Made by a program: the position numbers and the translations under genes. From Planctomycetales bacterium (GTDB lineage: Bacteria; Planctomycetota; Phycisphaerae; SM23-33): a stretch of DNA of 26,118 nt. Shown here in pieces: positions 15,914-23,502 of the stretch (within the stretch, counting starts at the first letter, position 1; each line of letters begins with the position of its first letter). The stretch covers positions 1-26,118 of the forward strand of contig DAOWOP010000012.1 of assembly GCA_030642005.1 (NCBI GenBank), in the 5' to 3' direction. Below the pieces are notes generated by a model. It searched no databases and had not been told where the DNA came from. It saw only the letters and a program-made list of their open reading frames with translations.

Positions 15914-16786
15914 CTATTTGTGAACGACTGTTCCTACACCCTCGTCTGTGTATATTTCCAGCAGCAGCGAGTGTGCGAATCGCCCGTCGATTATATGGGC
16001 GCGTCCGACGCCGGCGTCCAGCGCCCGCAGGCAGGCTTCGACCTTCGGCAGCATTCCGCCGGCGATAGCGCCGGCGGCGATCATTTTCTGAATTTGATCC
16101 TCGGTCGCGTCGCTGATTCGGCTGTCGGGGTCGGACTCATCGGCGCGGATGCCGTGGGTGTCGGAGACGACGACAAATTTATCCGCCTTCAGTGCGGCGG
16201 CGACCTCGCCGGCGGCGGTGTCGGCGTTGCAGTTCAGTTTTCCCCCTGCCCGGTCGCGCGCCAGCGGAGCCAGCACCGGTATCGTGTCGGCCTGGCAGAG
16301 AAGTTCAATCAGCCGGACGTTAACCTCGTTAATCCGCCCGACCTGGCCAAGGTCGATCTTCCGCCCGTCTTCTTCGAGGAACAATCGCTCACCGAACAGC
16401 ACGCAACTGCCAAGCGTGTGCAGGGCCATGGCCGAGGAACCCATTTCCTGAATGGCCGTTACGATCCGCCGGTTGATCTCGTTGCACAGGACGTGCTCGA
16501 CGACGGTCAGCGTTCGCTGGTCTGTATATCGTCGCCCCTGGACGAACTGGACCTCAAGCCCGTGGCCGTCCATCGCCTTGTTGATGGCCTTGCCCCCGCC
16601 GTGGACGATTACGGGGCGCATACCGACGGTGTTCATAAAGACTACGTCGGCAAGCAGATCGGACAAGGCCTGGTCGTCGTCCATTACAGCCCCGCCGATC
16701 TTGATAACCACGGTCTTGCCCGCGAAGCGCTGGATGTAACCCAGCGCCTCGATAAGCACCTTCGCTTTGGCAATTGCCTCTTTCAT
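15914..16786 (-). CDS. argB: N-acetylglutamate kinase
   Basis: Phosphorylates N-acetylglutamate, the second step of arginine synthesis. The 290-residue product begins MKEAIAKAKVLIEALGYIQRF, an N-terminal helix plus the ALxYIQRF block found in arginine-sensitive hexameric kinases, so feedback inhibition by arginine is predicted. Then come VVIKIGGAVM (27-36, usually KYGG), VIVHGGGKAIN (about 59-69) for the nucleotide/substrate loops, and KLNCNADTAAGEVAAALKA for the acetylglutamate site. ATG 16786 is used; the in-frame TTG at 16822 would add 12 residues unlike the family. argF follows on the same strand. Upstream is a divergent spacer shared with the first PEP-CTERM gene. Confidence 0.96.
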   Translation of the reverse strand: MKEAIAKAKVLIEALGYIQRFAGKTVVIKIGGAVMDDDQALSDLLADVVFMNTVGMRPVIVHGGGKAINKAMDGHGLEVQFVQGRRYTDQRTLTVVEHVLCNEINRRIVTAIQEMGSSAMALHTLGSCVLFGERLFLEEDGRKIDLGQVGRINEVNVRLIELLCQADTIPVLAPLARDRAGGKLNCNADTAAGEVAAALKADKFVVVSDTHGIRADESDPDSRISDATEDQIQKMIAAGAIAGGMLPKVEACLRALDAGVGRAHIIDGRFAHSLLLEIYTDEGVGTVVHK

Positions 16787-16812
16787 AACTTGTGTTTCCC
16801 AAGGAAAGGAGG

Positions 16813-16841
16813 AGGCTACCAAGCCTTTGCGGCCGTGTCAA
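16813..16841 (-). promoter_or_regulatory. Putative promoter for argB-argF
   Basis: On the minus strand, TTGACA (16841-16836) is followed after 17 bases by TAGCCT (16818-16813). The -35 is perfect and the -10 weak. The predicted leader is about 20 bases. No ARG-box palindrome was noticed. Confidence 0.4.
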
Positions 16842-16865
16842 TCAGAACCGGTTGCATCAATTGAC

Positions 16866-16894
16866 TTGACAAAACGCGACCTGGCGTATATAGT
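16866..16894 (+). promoter_or_regulatory. Near-consensus sigma-70 promoter for the first PEP-CTERM gene
   Basis: TTGACA (16866-16871), 17-base spacer, TATAGT (16889-16894). The predicted start near 16901 leaves a leader of about 90 bases. That leader includes a small hairpin (stems CCCGC 16955-16959 and GCGGG 16964-16968, loop TTGG) just upstream of the purine-rich ribosome site. Confidence 0.75.
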
Positions 16895-16989
16895 GATGTT
16901 GCTTATTATGGCTTTTCTTTCGTTATTATAAGTCGCTCGTATATTCATTCCCAACCCGCTTGGGCGGGCATTGAAAGAAGATTGCGCCG

Positions 16990-19614
16990 ATGCTCAGGAA
17001 TGTTCTGTTGACACTATCTATCGTTATTCTCATCTCGACCCTCACAACCGGGATGTGCCTGGCCGACGAGACCTGGTGGCAGCACGACCCGGCTACGCCA
17101 GGCGACTGGTTCGATGAGACCAACTGGTCCGCCGGTGTGCCAAGCCTTGAGGATTCGGCCTATGTCCACAACAGCAGCATAGCCGTAATCGCACACGGAA
17201 ACGCCCTGGCAAAGCAAATCAGCATTATGGGCTCTACCCTCTGCCCTTATTCTTTAGAGCAATTCCATGCAAGCACTGTTCTTCAGACGGGCGGAACCGC
17301 CACAGTCGAACAGTCAATATACCTGGGTGGGATGAACGAGGCACCCGGTTCCTATACCCTGATCGGCGGCAAACTGTCCGCAGCGGACATCACAGTAGGT
17401 CATGGACTCGGTAGCGGGCATTTCACCCAAATCGGCGGGATCAGCAACGTCGGCGGGGAATTGAAGGTCGGAGATCTACCCAACGATAGGAATTACAGCC
17501 TGGACTCATCTCTCGGCACCTATGAATTGATGGGTGGGAAGGTTTCGACCGGGCGGACTTCCGTCGGGCAGGCCGGACGGGGTGAATTCATCCAGACCGG
17601 CGGCGTCCACACTGTTGAAGGAACGCTTGCCATCGGTGAATCACGACTATTACTATTGTATCCGTATCCATGGGGCGCGATAACCAACGGGTCGGACGGC
17701 TCGGCGACGTCCAACGCCGTATATATGCCGTCGTCACCTTCCGAAGGCCGCTATGAACTGAGCGGTGGGCAACTTTCGACGAAGGAGACTGTCGTCGGCA
17801 AAAATAGGGGTCAAGGAGATTTCGTACAAACCGGAGGCGTTCATACGGTCGAAGAGGCGCTATTGATCGGCGGGGCGCGGGCATGGGGTTGTTGGTCCTT
17901 GCTAGTCGTCCCGGCTGATGCTCCGGGAAACGTGATTCGGCCGTGCGATCTGTTCGTCACGACCAATGCTTTGGAAAAGCCGATGACAACTAATGTGTGG
18001 TATCCGCCACCACCTCCTGCCGAAGGGCGATACGAATTGAGCGGCGGGCGACTTACCGCTCAGCAAGAGGGGATTGGAGGTGGAAGGGACAAGGGTTTCT
18101 TCAAACAGACCGGCGGCGCCAATAGAGTCGGCTATCTGTCCATCAACGCTAATGGACGTTACGAATATCTTGGTGGTTCATTGAAAATTACCGCCGGTCT
18201 CAATCTTGAAAGGAGCTTCGGCTCTCATCCTGATGGAGAATTTGACTTTGGCGGCGGCAGCACCACACTGGCCGCCGGCAGCGCGTTGCTGAACTTCTCG
18301 CATGGTAATCTGCTTAATGCCGAGAACGCATCCATCACAGTCGGGCCGGACTCACTGACGATCTTCTCAAGTGATTTCGACCCTTATACACAGTTGAAGC
18401 GTTTTCACACAGCCGGCCTGGTCCACTTTGCCGGCAGCGACCTGATCCTCTCTGCCGACCAGGGCTTCAGCGGTTGGGGATCGATTGACGACCACGTGGA
18501 AACCAGCGGACACATCCTTGCAACCGATGGCGGCGGAATAGATTTGCGAAGTGGGTTATTCGTTCACGAGGGAACCGTTGATTTGGGCGACGGCCGATTG
18601 ACCGTGAGAGATGATCGATCCGGAATGAGCGGCGGACATCTTACCGCAATCTGGATGGACGTTTGTAGCGTTCTGCCCGAAGGGGTAGATCCTTTCCAGG
18701 TAATAATCACCGGTCCTTCGGGGCTTTTTCGACAGACCGGCGGAACTAATACCCTCTCCGCTGGTCTGTCCCTTGACAACGGGATATATCAGATGAACGG
18801 CGGCTCGCTTTCGGCCAATGTAATCATAATTGGTACTGTCTTCGGTTCAGATTCCGCCTTTATTCAGACAGGCGGGAGCGTCGATGTGCAACAGCAATTG
18901 CTTATCAGTGGTCATGACGCAAACTACACTATCTTCGACGGCAACTTAACGGCGTCAGTCTTGAGAGTAGGCTCGAAATCTTCTTCAAAGTATTCCCATG
19001 GTACGCTGGCGATTCTCGGTAGCCAGGCCGAAATCGAGGTATCGCAGCGACTGTCGTTCGCATCCGGCAGCACGTTTGTCGCTGTGCCAGGCTCGACCAT
19101 ACACATCACCGGGCCGACGTCTTTGCCTGAGCAAGGGTCGGACGGCTCGACGTTCGACATCTTGAGCACCGACCCGGCTGCACTCGCCGGCATGGGGAAC
19201 CTTACGCTTATCTTTGAGGGCGGCGATGAGTTTGTCGCCACGTTCGAGGTCGCAGGCGAGGACAGAGGCCGGGGCCTGGGGGGATTCTTCGAAAACTTCG
19301 TACTGGATACGCTCCAGATCGGTGGCGAAGACGTCGCGCAGGTCCGGCTGGTTGACTGGATCGACAACCAGCCCGGCTGGGAGGGAAGCGAGGCGCTGTA
19401 CGTGAAAAATCTCATCATCGGTACCGATTCTTACCTGGACCTGAACGGCCTGAACCTCTACTACCTTAACTTCACCGGCCCTGGCGACGCCGTCAACCTC
19501 AACGGCGGAAACATGCGGCAGATTCCCGAACCGGCTACACTTGCGCTGCTGGTCGTCGGCGGGATGCTCTGCCTCGGAAGGAGACAGCGGAACCGGGACC
19601 TGTCTGAAAAATAG
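16990..19614 (+). CDS. PEP-CTERM sorted surface protein with GG-repeat modules (paralogue 1)
   Basis: Predicted exported, membrane-sorted surface protein of unknown ligand, 874 residues. A signal peptide (MLRNVLLTLSIVILISTLTTG, cleavage near CLA-DE) is followed by the WW..DPATPGDWFDETNWSAGVP motif that opens many planctomycete autotransporter-like and PEP-CTERM proteins. The body is built from repeats of the form GxYxLxGGxLS..xVGxxxGxFxQTGGxxxV (around 115-400 and again around 600-700), expected to form stacked beta strands. Long non-repeat loops interrupt some modules, as after LAIGESRL and IGGARAWG. Near the C-terminus NLTLIFEGGDEFVATFEV matches the neighbour closely. The tail IPEPATLALLVVGGMLCLG plus RRQRNR is a classic PEP-CTERM signal for exosortase processing. 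No dockerin is present in this copy. No exosortase gene is in the window. Confidence 0.85.
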   Translation: MLRNVLLTLSIVILISTLTTGMCLADETWWQHDPATPGDWFDETNWSAGVPSLEDSAYVHNSSIAVIAHGNALAKQISIMGSTLCPYSLEQFHASTVLQTGGTATVEQSIYLGGMNEAPGSYTLIGGKLSAADITVGHGLGSGHFTQIGGISNVGGELKVGDLPNDRNYSLDSSLGTYELMGGKVSTGRTSVGQAGRGEFIQTGGVHTVEGTLAIGESRLLLLYPYPWGAITNGSDGSATSNAVYMPSSPSEGRYELSGGQLSTKETVVGKNRGQGDFVQTGGVHTVEEALLIGGARAWGCWSLLVVPADAPGNVIRPCDLFVTTNALEKPMTTNVWYPPPPPAEGRYELSGGRLTAQQEGIGGGRDKGFFKQTGGANRVGYLSINANGRYEYLGGSLKITAGLNLERSFGSHPDGEFDFGGGSTTLAAGSALLNFSHGNLLNAENASITVGPDSLTIFSSDFDPYTQLKRFHTAGLVHFAGSDLILSADQGFSGWGSIDDHVETSGHILATDGGGIDLRSGLFVHEGTVDLGDGRLTVRDDRSGMSGGHLTAIWMDVCSVLPEGVDPFQVIITGPSGLFRQTGGTNTLSAGLSLDNGIYQMNGGSLSANVIIIGTVFGSDSAFIQTGGSVDVQQQLLISGHDANYTIFDGNLTASVLRVGSKSSSKYSHGTLAILGSQAEIEVSQRLSFASGSTFVAVPGSTIHITGPTSLPEQGSDGSTFDILSTDPAALAGMGNLTLIFEGGDEFVATFEVAGEDRGRGLGGFFENFVLDTLQIGGEDVAQVRLVDWIDNQPGWEGSEALYVKNLIIGTDSYLDLNGLNLYYLNFTGPGDAVNLNGGNMRQIPEPATLALLVVGGMLCLGRRQRNRDLSEK

Positions 19615-19654
19615 AATACATGAGTGTTAAACTAAGCAAATTTCAGGAATTAAC

Positions 19655-19682
19655 TTGACAAAAAGCAATTCGTCGCTATAAT
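19655..19682 (+). promoter_or_regulatory. Consensus sigma-70 promoter for the second PEP-CTERM gene
   Basis: TTGACA (19655-19660), 16-base spacer, TATAAT (19677-19682): both hexamers are perfect. The predicted start near 19689 gives a leader of about 140 bases. The leader shares the word TCGCTCGTA with the leader of paralogue 1, suggesting the duplication included regulatory DNA. Confidence 0.8.
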
Positions 19683-19829
19683 GCAAGTATTCAGTAGTAG
19701 CACTCCTCGCTCGTAGGGACATTCGCAGCAACATTCCTCGCCTGAAGAAAATTTGCTCTTTTCGTTAACTGCCGCCCGCATCCTCGCTGTCGGCGTGCCC
19801 AGACAAAGGATGGAGAGGAGATGTTTCCA

Positions 19830-21806
19830 ATGAACCGCAGAATCAGAGTCTTGCTGTACGTTGTCATTACCCTGTCGTTTTTCACTGTTACGCAGGCCCG
19901 GGCCGAGCAAACCTTCTGGCGGCACGATCCCGCCACGCCGGGCAACTGGTTTGCAAACGCAAACTGGAGCGCCGGTGTACCCGGGTTTGAAGACCGCGCC
20001 TGCATCTATAACGGCGGCACAGCCGTGATTGCCCGCGGTTACGCTAAGGCCGGACAACTCAATATCGGCGCTGTTCTCCAGCCGGTATCCGCCGAAGCAC
20101 TCAAAAAGGTCCAGCCCTGGCCCGGCACAGGCGCTGTCCTCCAAGTCGGAGGGACCAACAGAGTCAAAGGCGGGATATACCTGAGCGGTTCGCTTCGCAG
20201 GCCCGGCTCCTATACTCTGGCTCGCGGGCGATTGTCCGCGCGAAACATCGTCGTGGGCAGGGGCGCCGGCAGCGGGCGATTTACCCAGGTCGGCGGGATC
20301 AACCGCGTCGAACAGGAACTGAAAGTGGGCGACCTTGGGCGCTGGCCCTTATCAAAACCCAGCCTTAAAAAATCTCTCGGTACATACAGGTTGCGCCGTG
20401 GGCTGCTTGTAACGGGACGGACTTCCGTCGGTACTACCGGCAGAGGGCGATTCGTACAAACCGGCGGCGTTCACAAGGTCAAAAACCTGCTCGCCATCGG
20501 CGGCCAACGGTGCCCCTGGCCGTTGCTGGAGGCATTTCCCGTACCGATTGGTGAAATTGGCGAGCCGATTATTCTTGACGATCCGGCCTGGGCGGGCGAG
20601 ATCGTGGACAGGCCGATTTGGCCCAAAGTCGCCGTCCCGCTGCCGCTGCCGTCGAAGGGGCGGTACGCACTGCACGGCGGGGCGCTCCTGGCCGACCGCA
20701 TCCAGGTCGGCGGGTGGGGGCTTCGCGGCCCGACAGCCGAGTTTATCCAGACCGGCGGGTACTGCAACGCCGGGAAAGTTCTTCGCGTAGGCTGCTTTCC
20801 GTTCCGCAGAATACGCGTCGCGAGCGGCGAACTGGAGCTGGCGGAAGCGACCCCACTCGACATCGTGGATTTGCCTGAAGGTCCTCTTGACGATGTAACG
20901 GCCATACCATATCCGATTCCATCCGCGACGTACCGGATGAGTGGCGGGCGATTGTCCGCCGGATACTTAAGCCTGTACGGTCTTCGTTCCAGAAGGAGCA
21001 AGGCTCAGTTCATCCAGAGCGGCGGCGATGTCAGCCTTCATAAAGGACTGTTCGTCCATGGCCGCAACGCCGGTTACACCATATCCGGCGGAAGGTTAAG
21101 CACGCCGGTTTTGAGGATAGGCTCCAGGTACGCCAATTCCGGCGGGAGGCTGGCGATTAGCAACCGGCGGGCCAGAATCGAGGTCTCGCAGCGCCTGTCG
21201 TTCGGCGCCGGCAGCAGGTTTGCCGCCGTGCGCGGTTCGACAATCCACATCACCGGTCCGAGGCCGGAGACCGACTGTCAGTGGCCCGGCTCTACGTTCG
21301 AGAACTTCAGCACCGATCCGGCGGCGCTGGCCGGTCTTGAAAACCTCACACTTATCTTCGAAGGCGGCGACGAATTCGTCGCCACGTTCGAAGTCGCCGG
21401 CGAGGACAGACATGCCGATCCGAGCGGACTTTATGATAACTTCGCACTGGATACACTCCAGATCGGCGGCGAGGACGTCGCGATGGTTCAACTGGTGGAC
21501 CTGTTCGACAACCAGCCGGACTCGCAGGACACCGAGGCCCTTTATGTCAGGAACCTCTTTATCGGCGCAGGTTCCAGCCTCGACCCCAACGGATTGGCCC
21601 TCTATTGCCTCAACGACGGTGCGATCATGCAACTATTCGACGTCGATCTTGACGGTTTTATCAGGCAGGACGACCTGGCGGCGTTGGGTTACGGTGGCGG
21701 TGACGGTGGTTCTCCGCCGCCGGGGGTAATTCCCGAGCCGGCTACACTTGCGCTGCTGGTCATCGGCGGTATGCTCTGCCTTGGAAGGAGACGCCGAAAC
21801 CGGTAG
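19830..21806 (+). CDS. PEP-CTERM sorted surface protein with dockerin-like segment (paralogue 2)
   Basis: Tandem homologue of the upstream gene, about 658 residues. Start 19830 sits nine bases after GGAGAGGAG (19812-19820); ATG 19821 is an alternative adding MFP. A signal peptide ends near TQARA-EQ and is followed by FWRHDPATPGNWFANANWSAGVP. Modules of the same GG-repeat type follow (GRFTQVGG, GRFVQTGGVHKV, AEFIQTGG, AQFIQSGGDV). Arginine replaces K, S or H at many positions conserved with paralogue 1, making this copy markedly more basic. NLTLIFEGGDEFVATFEVAG is almost identical to the upstream copy. A single EF-hand-like DVDLDGFIRQDDLAAL, resembling half a dockerin, precedes a Gly/Pro linker and the PEP-CTERM tail IPEPATLALLVIGGMLCLGRR. 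Ligand and function are unknown. Confidence 0.85.
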   Translation: MNRRIRVLLYVVITLSFFTVTQARAEQTFWRHDPATPGNWFANANWSAGVPGFEDRACIYNGGTAVIARGYAKAGQLNIGAVLQPVSAEALKKVQPWPGTGAVLQVGGTNRVKGGIYLSGSLRRPGSYTLARGRLSARNIVVGRGAGSGRFTQVGGINRVEQELKVGDLGRWPLSKPSLKKSLGTYRLRRGLLVTGRTSVGTTGRGRFVQTGGVHKVKNLLAIGGQRCPWPLLEAFPVPIGEIGEPIILDDPAWAGEIVDRPIWPKVAVPLPLPSKGRYALHGGALLADRIQVGGWGLRGPTAEFIQTGGYCNAGKVLRVGCFPFRRIRVASGELELAEATPLDIVDLPEGPLDDVTAIPYPIPSATYRMSGGRLSAGYLSLYGLRSRRSKAQFIQSGGDVSLHKGLFVHGRNAGYTISGGRLSTPVLRIGSRYANSGGRLAISNRRARIEVSQRLSFGAGSRFAAVRGSTIHITGPRPETDCQWPGSTFENFSTDPAALAGLENLTLIFEGGDEFVATFEVAGEDRHADPSGLYDNFALDTLQIGGEDVAMVQLVDLFDNQPDSQDTEALYVRNLFIGAGSSLDPNGLALYCLNDGAIMQLFDVDLDGFIRQDDLAALGYGGGDGGSPPPGVIPEPATLALLVIGGMLCLGRRRRNR

Positions 21807-21813
21807 TTTGTCC

Positions 21814-21867
21814 CATCTGAAACGACGGGCGTTGACCTGCCGGCAGGCCGGGTGGCGCCCGTCAGAT
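21814..21867 (+). terminator. Hairpin downstream of the second PEP-CTERM gene
   Basis: ATCTGA plus GACGGGCG (21814-21831, three-base bulge) pairs with CGCCCGTCAGAT (21856-21867). The apical part is the palindrome CCTGCCGGCAGG. No U-tract follows, so it may be a stabilising 3' hairpin or a bidirectional barrier against tsaE transcription rather than a classical intrinsic terminator. Confidence 0.55.
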
Positions 21868-21883
21868 TATCTGTTACCGAGTA

Positions 21884-22312
21884 CTATAGCACTCGGTCCA
21901 ATGTGAATTGTCGTGACGTTTGGCCGGTCGGCTGGATTGTGATGCGCCAGTACGGCCGGGGCAGAGCGCCGCCAGCGCGGTCGGCCCATTCGATAACGAC
22001 GACGCCGTCGGCCAACATCTCTTCGATACCCAGATCGGCCAGTTCGTCCCCCCCCACCGTCAGCCTGTAAAGGTCCACGTGGTAGAGCCGAACGCGCCCG
22101 GCGTATTCCTGCACCAGCACATACGTCGGCGAAGAGACCAATCGCTCATCGGCGAGGCCAAGCCCTGCGGCGATACCGCGAACCAGGACCGTCTTGCCCG
22201 CCCCCAGATCGCCGAGAAGTCCGACGCAATCGCCGACATCGAAACGCCCGGCGAGTCGCTCGCCCAACGCGACGGTTTCTTCGACGCTGTTTGTCTGAAA
22301 CTGCTCACTCAT
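21884..22312 (-). CDS. tsaE: tRNA threonylcarbamoyladenosine biosynthesis ATPase
   Basis: ATPase that works with TsaB and TsaD to install t6A at position 37 of ANN-decoding tRNAs. The 142-residue product has the Walker A loop GDLGAGKT (34-41), the SSPTYVLVQEY switch segment (about 60-70), LYHVDLYRL (about 76-84) and VVVIEWADRAG (about 103-113), all family hallmarks. It is the last gene of a minus-strand series (merR-hicB, hicA, thiL, tsaE) and starts 45 bases after thiL. Length is normal. Confidence 0.95.
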   Translation of the reverse strand: MSEQFQTNSVEETVALGERLAGRFDVGDCVGLLGDLGAGKTVLVRGIAAGLGLADERLVSSPTYVLVQEYAGRVRLYHVDLYRLTVGGDELADLGIEEMLADGVVVIEWADRAGGALPRPYWRITIQPTGQTSRQFTLDRVL

Positions 22313-22357
22313 ACTGACCCGTATCTGTTTAGCAGTCGCCGGAACGGCGACGTTTTT

Positions 22358-23272
22358 TCAAGTTTCATGTTCCCAACCGCGCGGTTCGAGTTTTTCACGC
22401 TGACCTTCGCGGAGCAGTGTCATGCCGGCCCCGGCGACAATGGCGCCGATTCGACCGATACCGACATCCAGCGGGTTCGCATCCATGAGCCTGTCGGCTT
22501 CATCTTCCGGCAGCGTAAAGAGCAACTCGTAGTCCTCTCCGTCGAACAGAGCGGCGGCCAGCGGGTCTTTTCGCTCGGCGGCGTCGTCGTGGATGGGAAT
22601 GGCTATGTCTTCCAGTTCAGCGGCAACGCCGCTGGCGTCGGCAATGTGTCCCAGATCGCCGGCCAGACCGTCGGATATATCGATCATCGCGCTTATGGCG
22701 AATTGCCCTGCCAGTATGCGGGCTGCGGCGATTCTGGGTGTGAATTGCAAATGCCGCCGAGTGGTCCACGCTCCGCCGAGTTCGCCGGTAACGCAGATAA
22801 CATCGCCGACCCGTGCGCTGCTGCGAAGAACGGGTTCGATACCCGCGCATCGGCCAAGGATTGTAACGCTGATTTGCAGCGGGCCTGGCGATTCGCCCCA
22901 TGCAGCCAGGTCGCCGCCGACAAGCGGGCAGTCGAACTCGTCGCCGCCTGAACGCAGACCCAGATATATCGCTTCGGCATCGGCCTGCGAAAACCCCTTC
23001 GGCGCTGCCACTGTTGCGACCATCGCTACAGGCAACCCAGCCATTGCGGCAATATCCGAAATCGCACGCGCAGCGGCCTTCCTGCCGGCAGCCTCGGCTC
23101 CGTGCTCCGCCAGCGAAAAATGCACGCCGTCGAGGACCTGGTCGGTGGTCATCAGCAGTTTTTCACCGCTGACGTTCAGCACCGCGCAGTCATCCCCCGG
23201 CCCGACGGCCACCACCTTCGGGTCAAACCGGCCCTGCCGACAAATCCACTCGATGAACTCAAATTCACGCAT
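22358..23272 (-). CDS. thiL: Thiamine-monophosphate kinase
   Basis: Phosphorylates thiamine monophosphate to the active cofactor thiamine diphosphate. The 304-residue product has MREFEFIEWI at the N-terminus, GPGDDCAVL (ATP/Mg site), TTDQVLDGVHF, the GGDLAAW motif, ISDGLAGDLGHIA and GEDYELLFTLP, all in family order and spacing. The ATG at 23272 is contiguous with the hicA stop (23275-23273), with no bases between. Its ribosome site would therefore lie inside the 3' end of hicA, and translational coupling is likely. No separate promoter or TPP-type leader is visible. Confidence 0.96.
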   Translation of the reverse strand: MREFEFIEWICRQGRFDPKVVAVGPGDDCAVLNVSGEKLLMTTDQVLDGVHFSLAEHGAEAAGRKAAARAISDIAAMAGLPVAMVATVAAPKGFSQADAEAIYLGLRSGGDEFDCPLVGGDLAAWGESPGPLQISVTILGRCAGIEPVLRSSARVGDVICVTGELGGAWTTRRHLQFTPRIAAARILAGQFAISAMIDISDGLAGDLGHIADASGVAAELEDIAIPIHDDAAERKDPLAAALFDGEDYELLFTLPEDEADRLMDANPLDVGIGRIGAIVAGAGMTLLREGQREKLEPRGWEHET

Positions 23273-23494
23273 CTAACGATACAATTTCCAAAAATCTTCC
23301 AGCGATATCCCTGCCTGGCGTAATATGGCGCGGATAGTTCCTTTTTTCAATGGGGTGGAACGGGGAACCGATAAAGCACCGGGCATATCGGTTCGGATGA
23401 GTTTGTAGTGTTTAGTTCCGCCGTGAACCTCCCATCCGGCGCGTTTCAACGCTCTGATAACTCGGGCAGTGGGTAAGGGTACGAGCCGTCGCAT
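23273..23494 (-). CDS. hicA: HicA-type mRNA interferase toxin
   Basis: Predicted double-strand-RNA-binding-fold mRNase of 73 residues. The motif AGWEVHGGTKHYKLIR (19-34) contains the family G (G25 or G26) and the catalytic His29. The sequence then has LSVPRSTPLKKGTIRAILRQAGIS, the typical second strand and helix. The family's usual 'HP' is replaced by SVPRSTPL. The gene starts 8 bases after the hicB stop, with an AGGGG ribosome site overlapping that stop, and ends directly at the thiL ATG. Antitoxin-first order is the reverse of classical hicAB. The protein appears intact and should be active if not neutralised. Confidence 0.93.
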   Translation of the reverse strand: MRRLVPLPTARVIRALKRAGWEVHGGTKHYKLIRTDMPGALSVPRSTPLKKGTIRAILRQAGISLEDFWKLYR

Positions 23495-23502
23495 CTATAC
23501 CC

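Noticed and set aside
15920..16864. 314-codon open frame on the plus strand opposite argB
   Set aside because: Antisense to a clear argB with all motifs; its sequence shows no recognisable domain.
21920..22951. 343-codon open frame on the plus strand opposite tsaE and thiL
   Set aside because: It spans two well-supported genes and their spacer on the other strand and has no domain resemblance.
23273..23330. TPP riboswitch upstream of thiL
   Set aside because: thiL starts directly at the hicA stop; the upstream sequence is hicA coding DNA.
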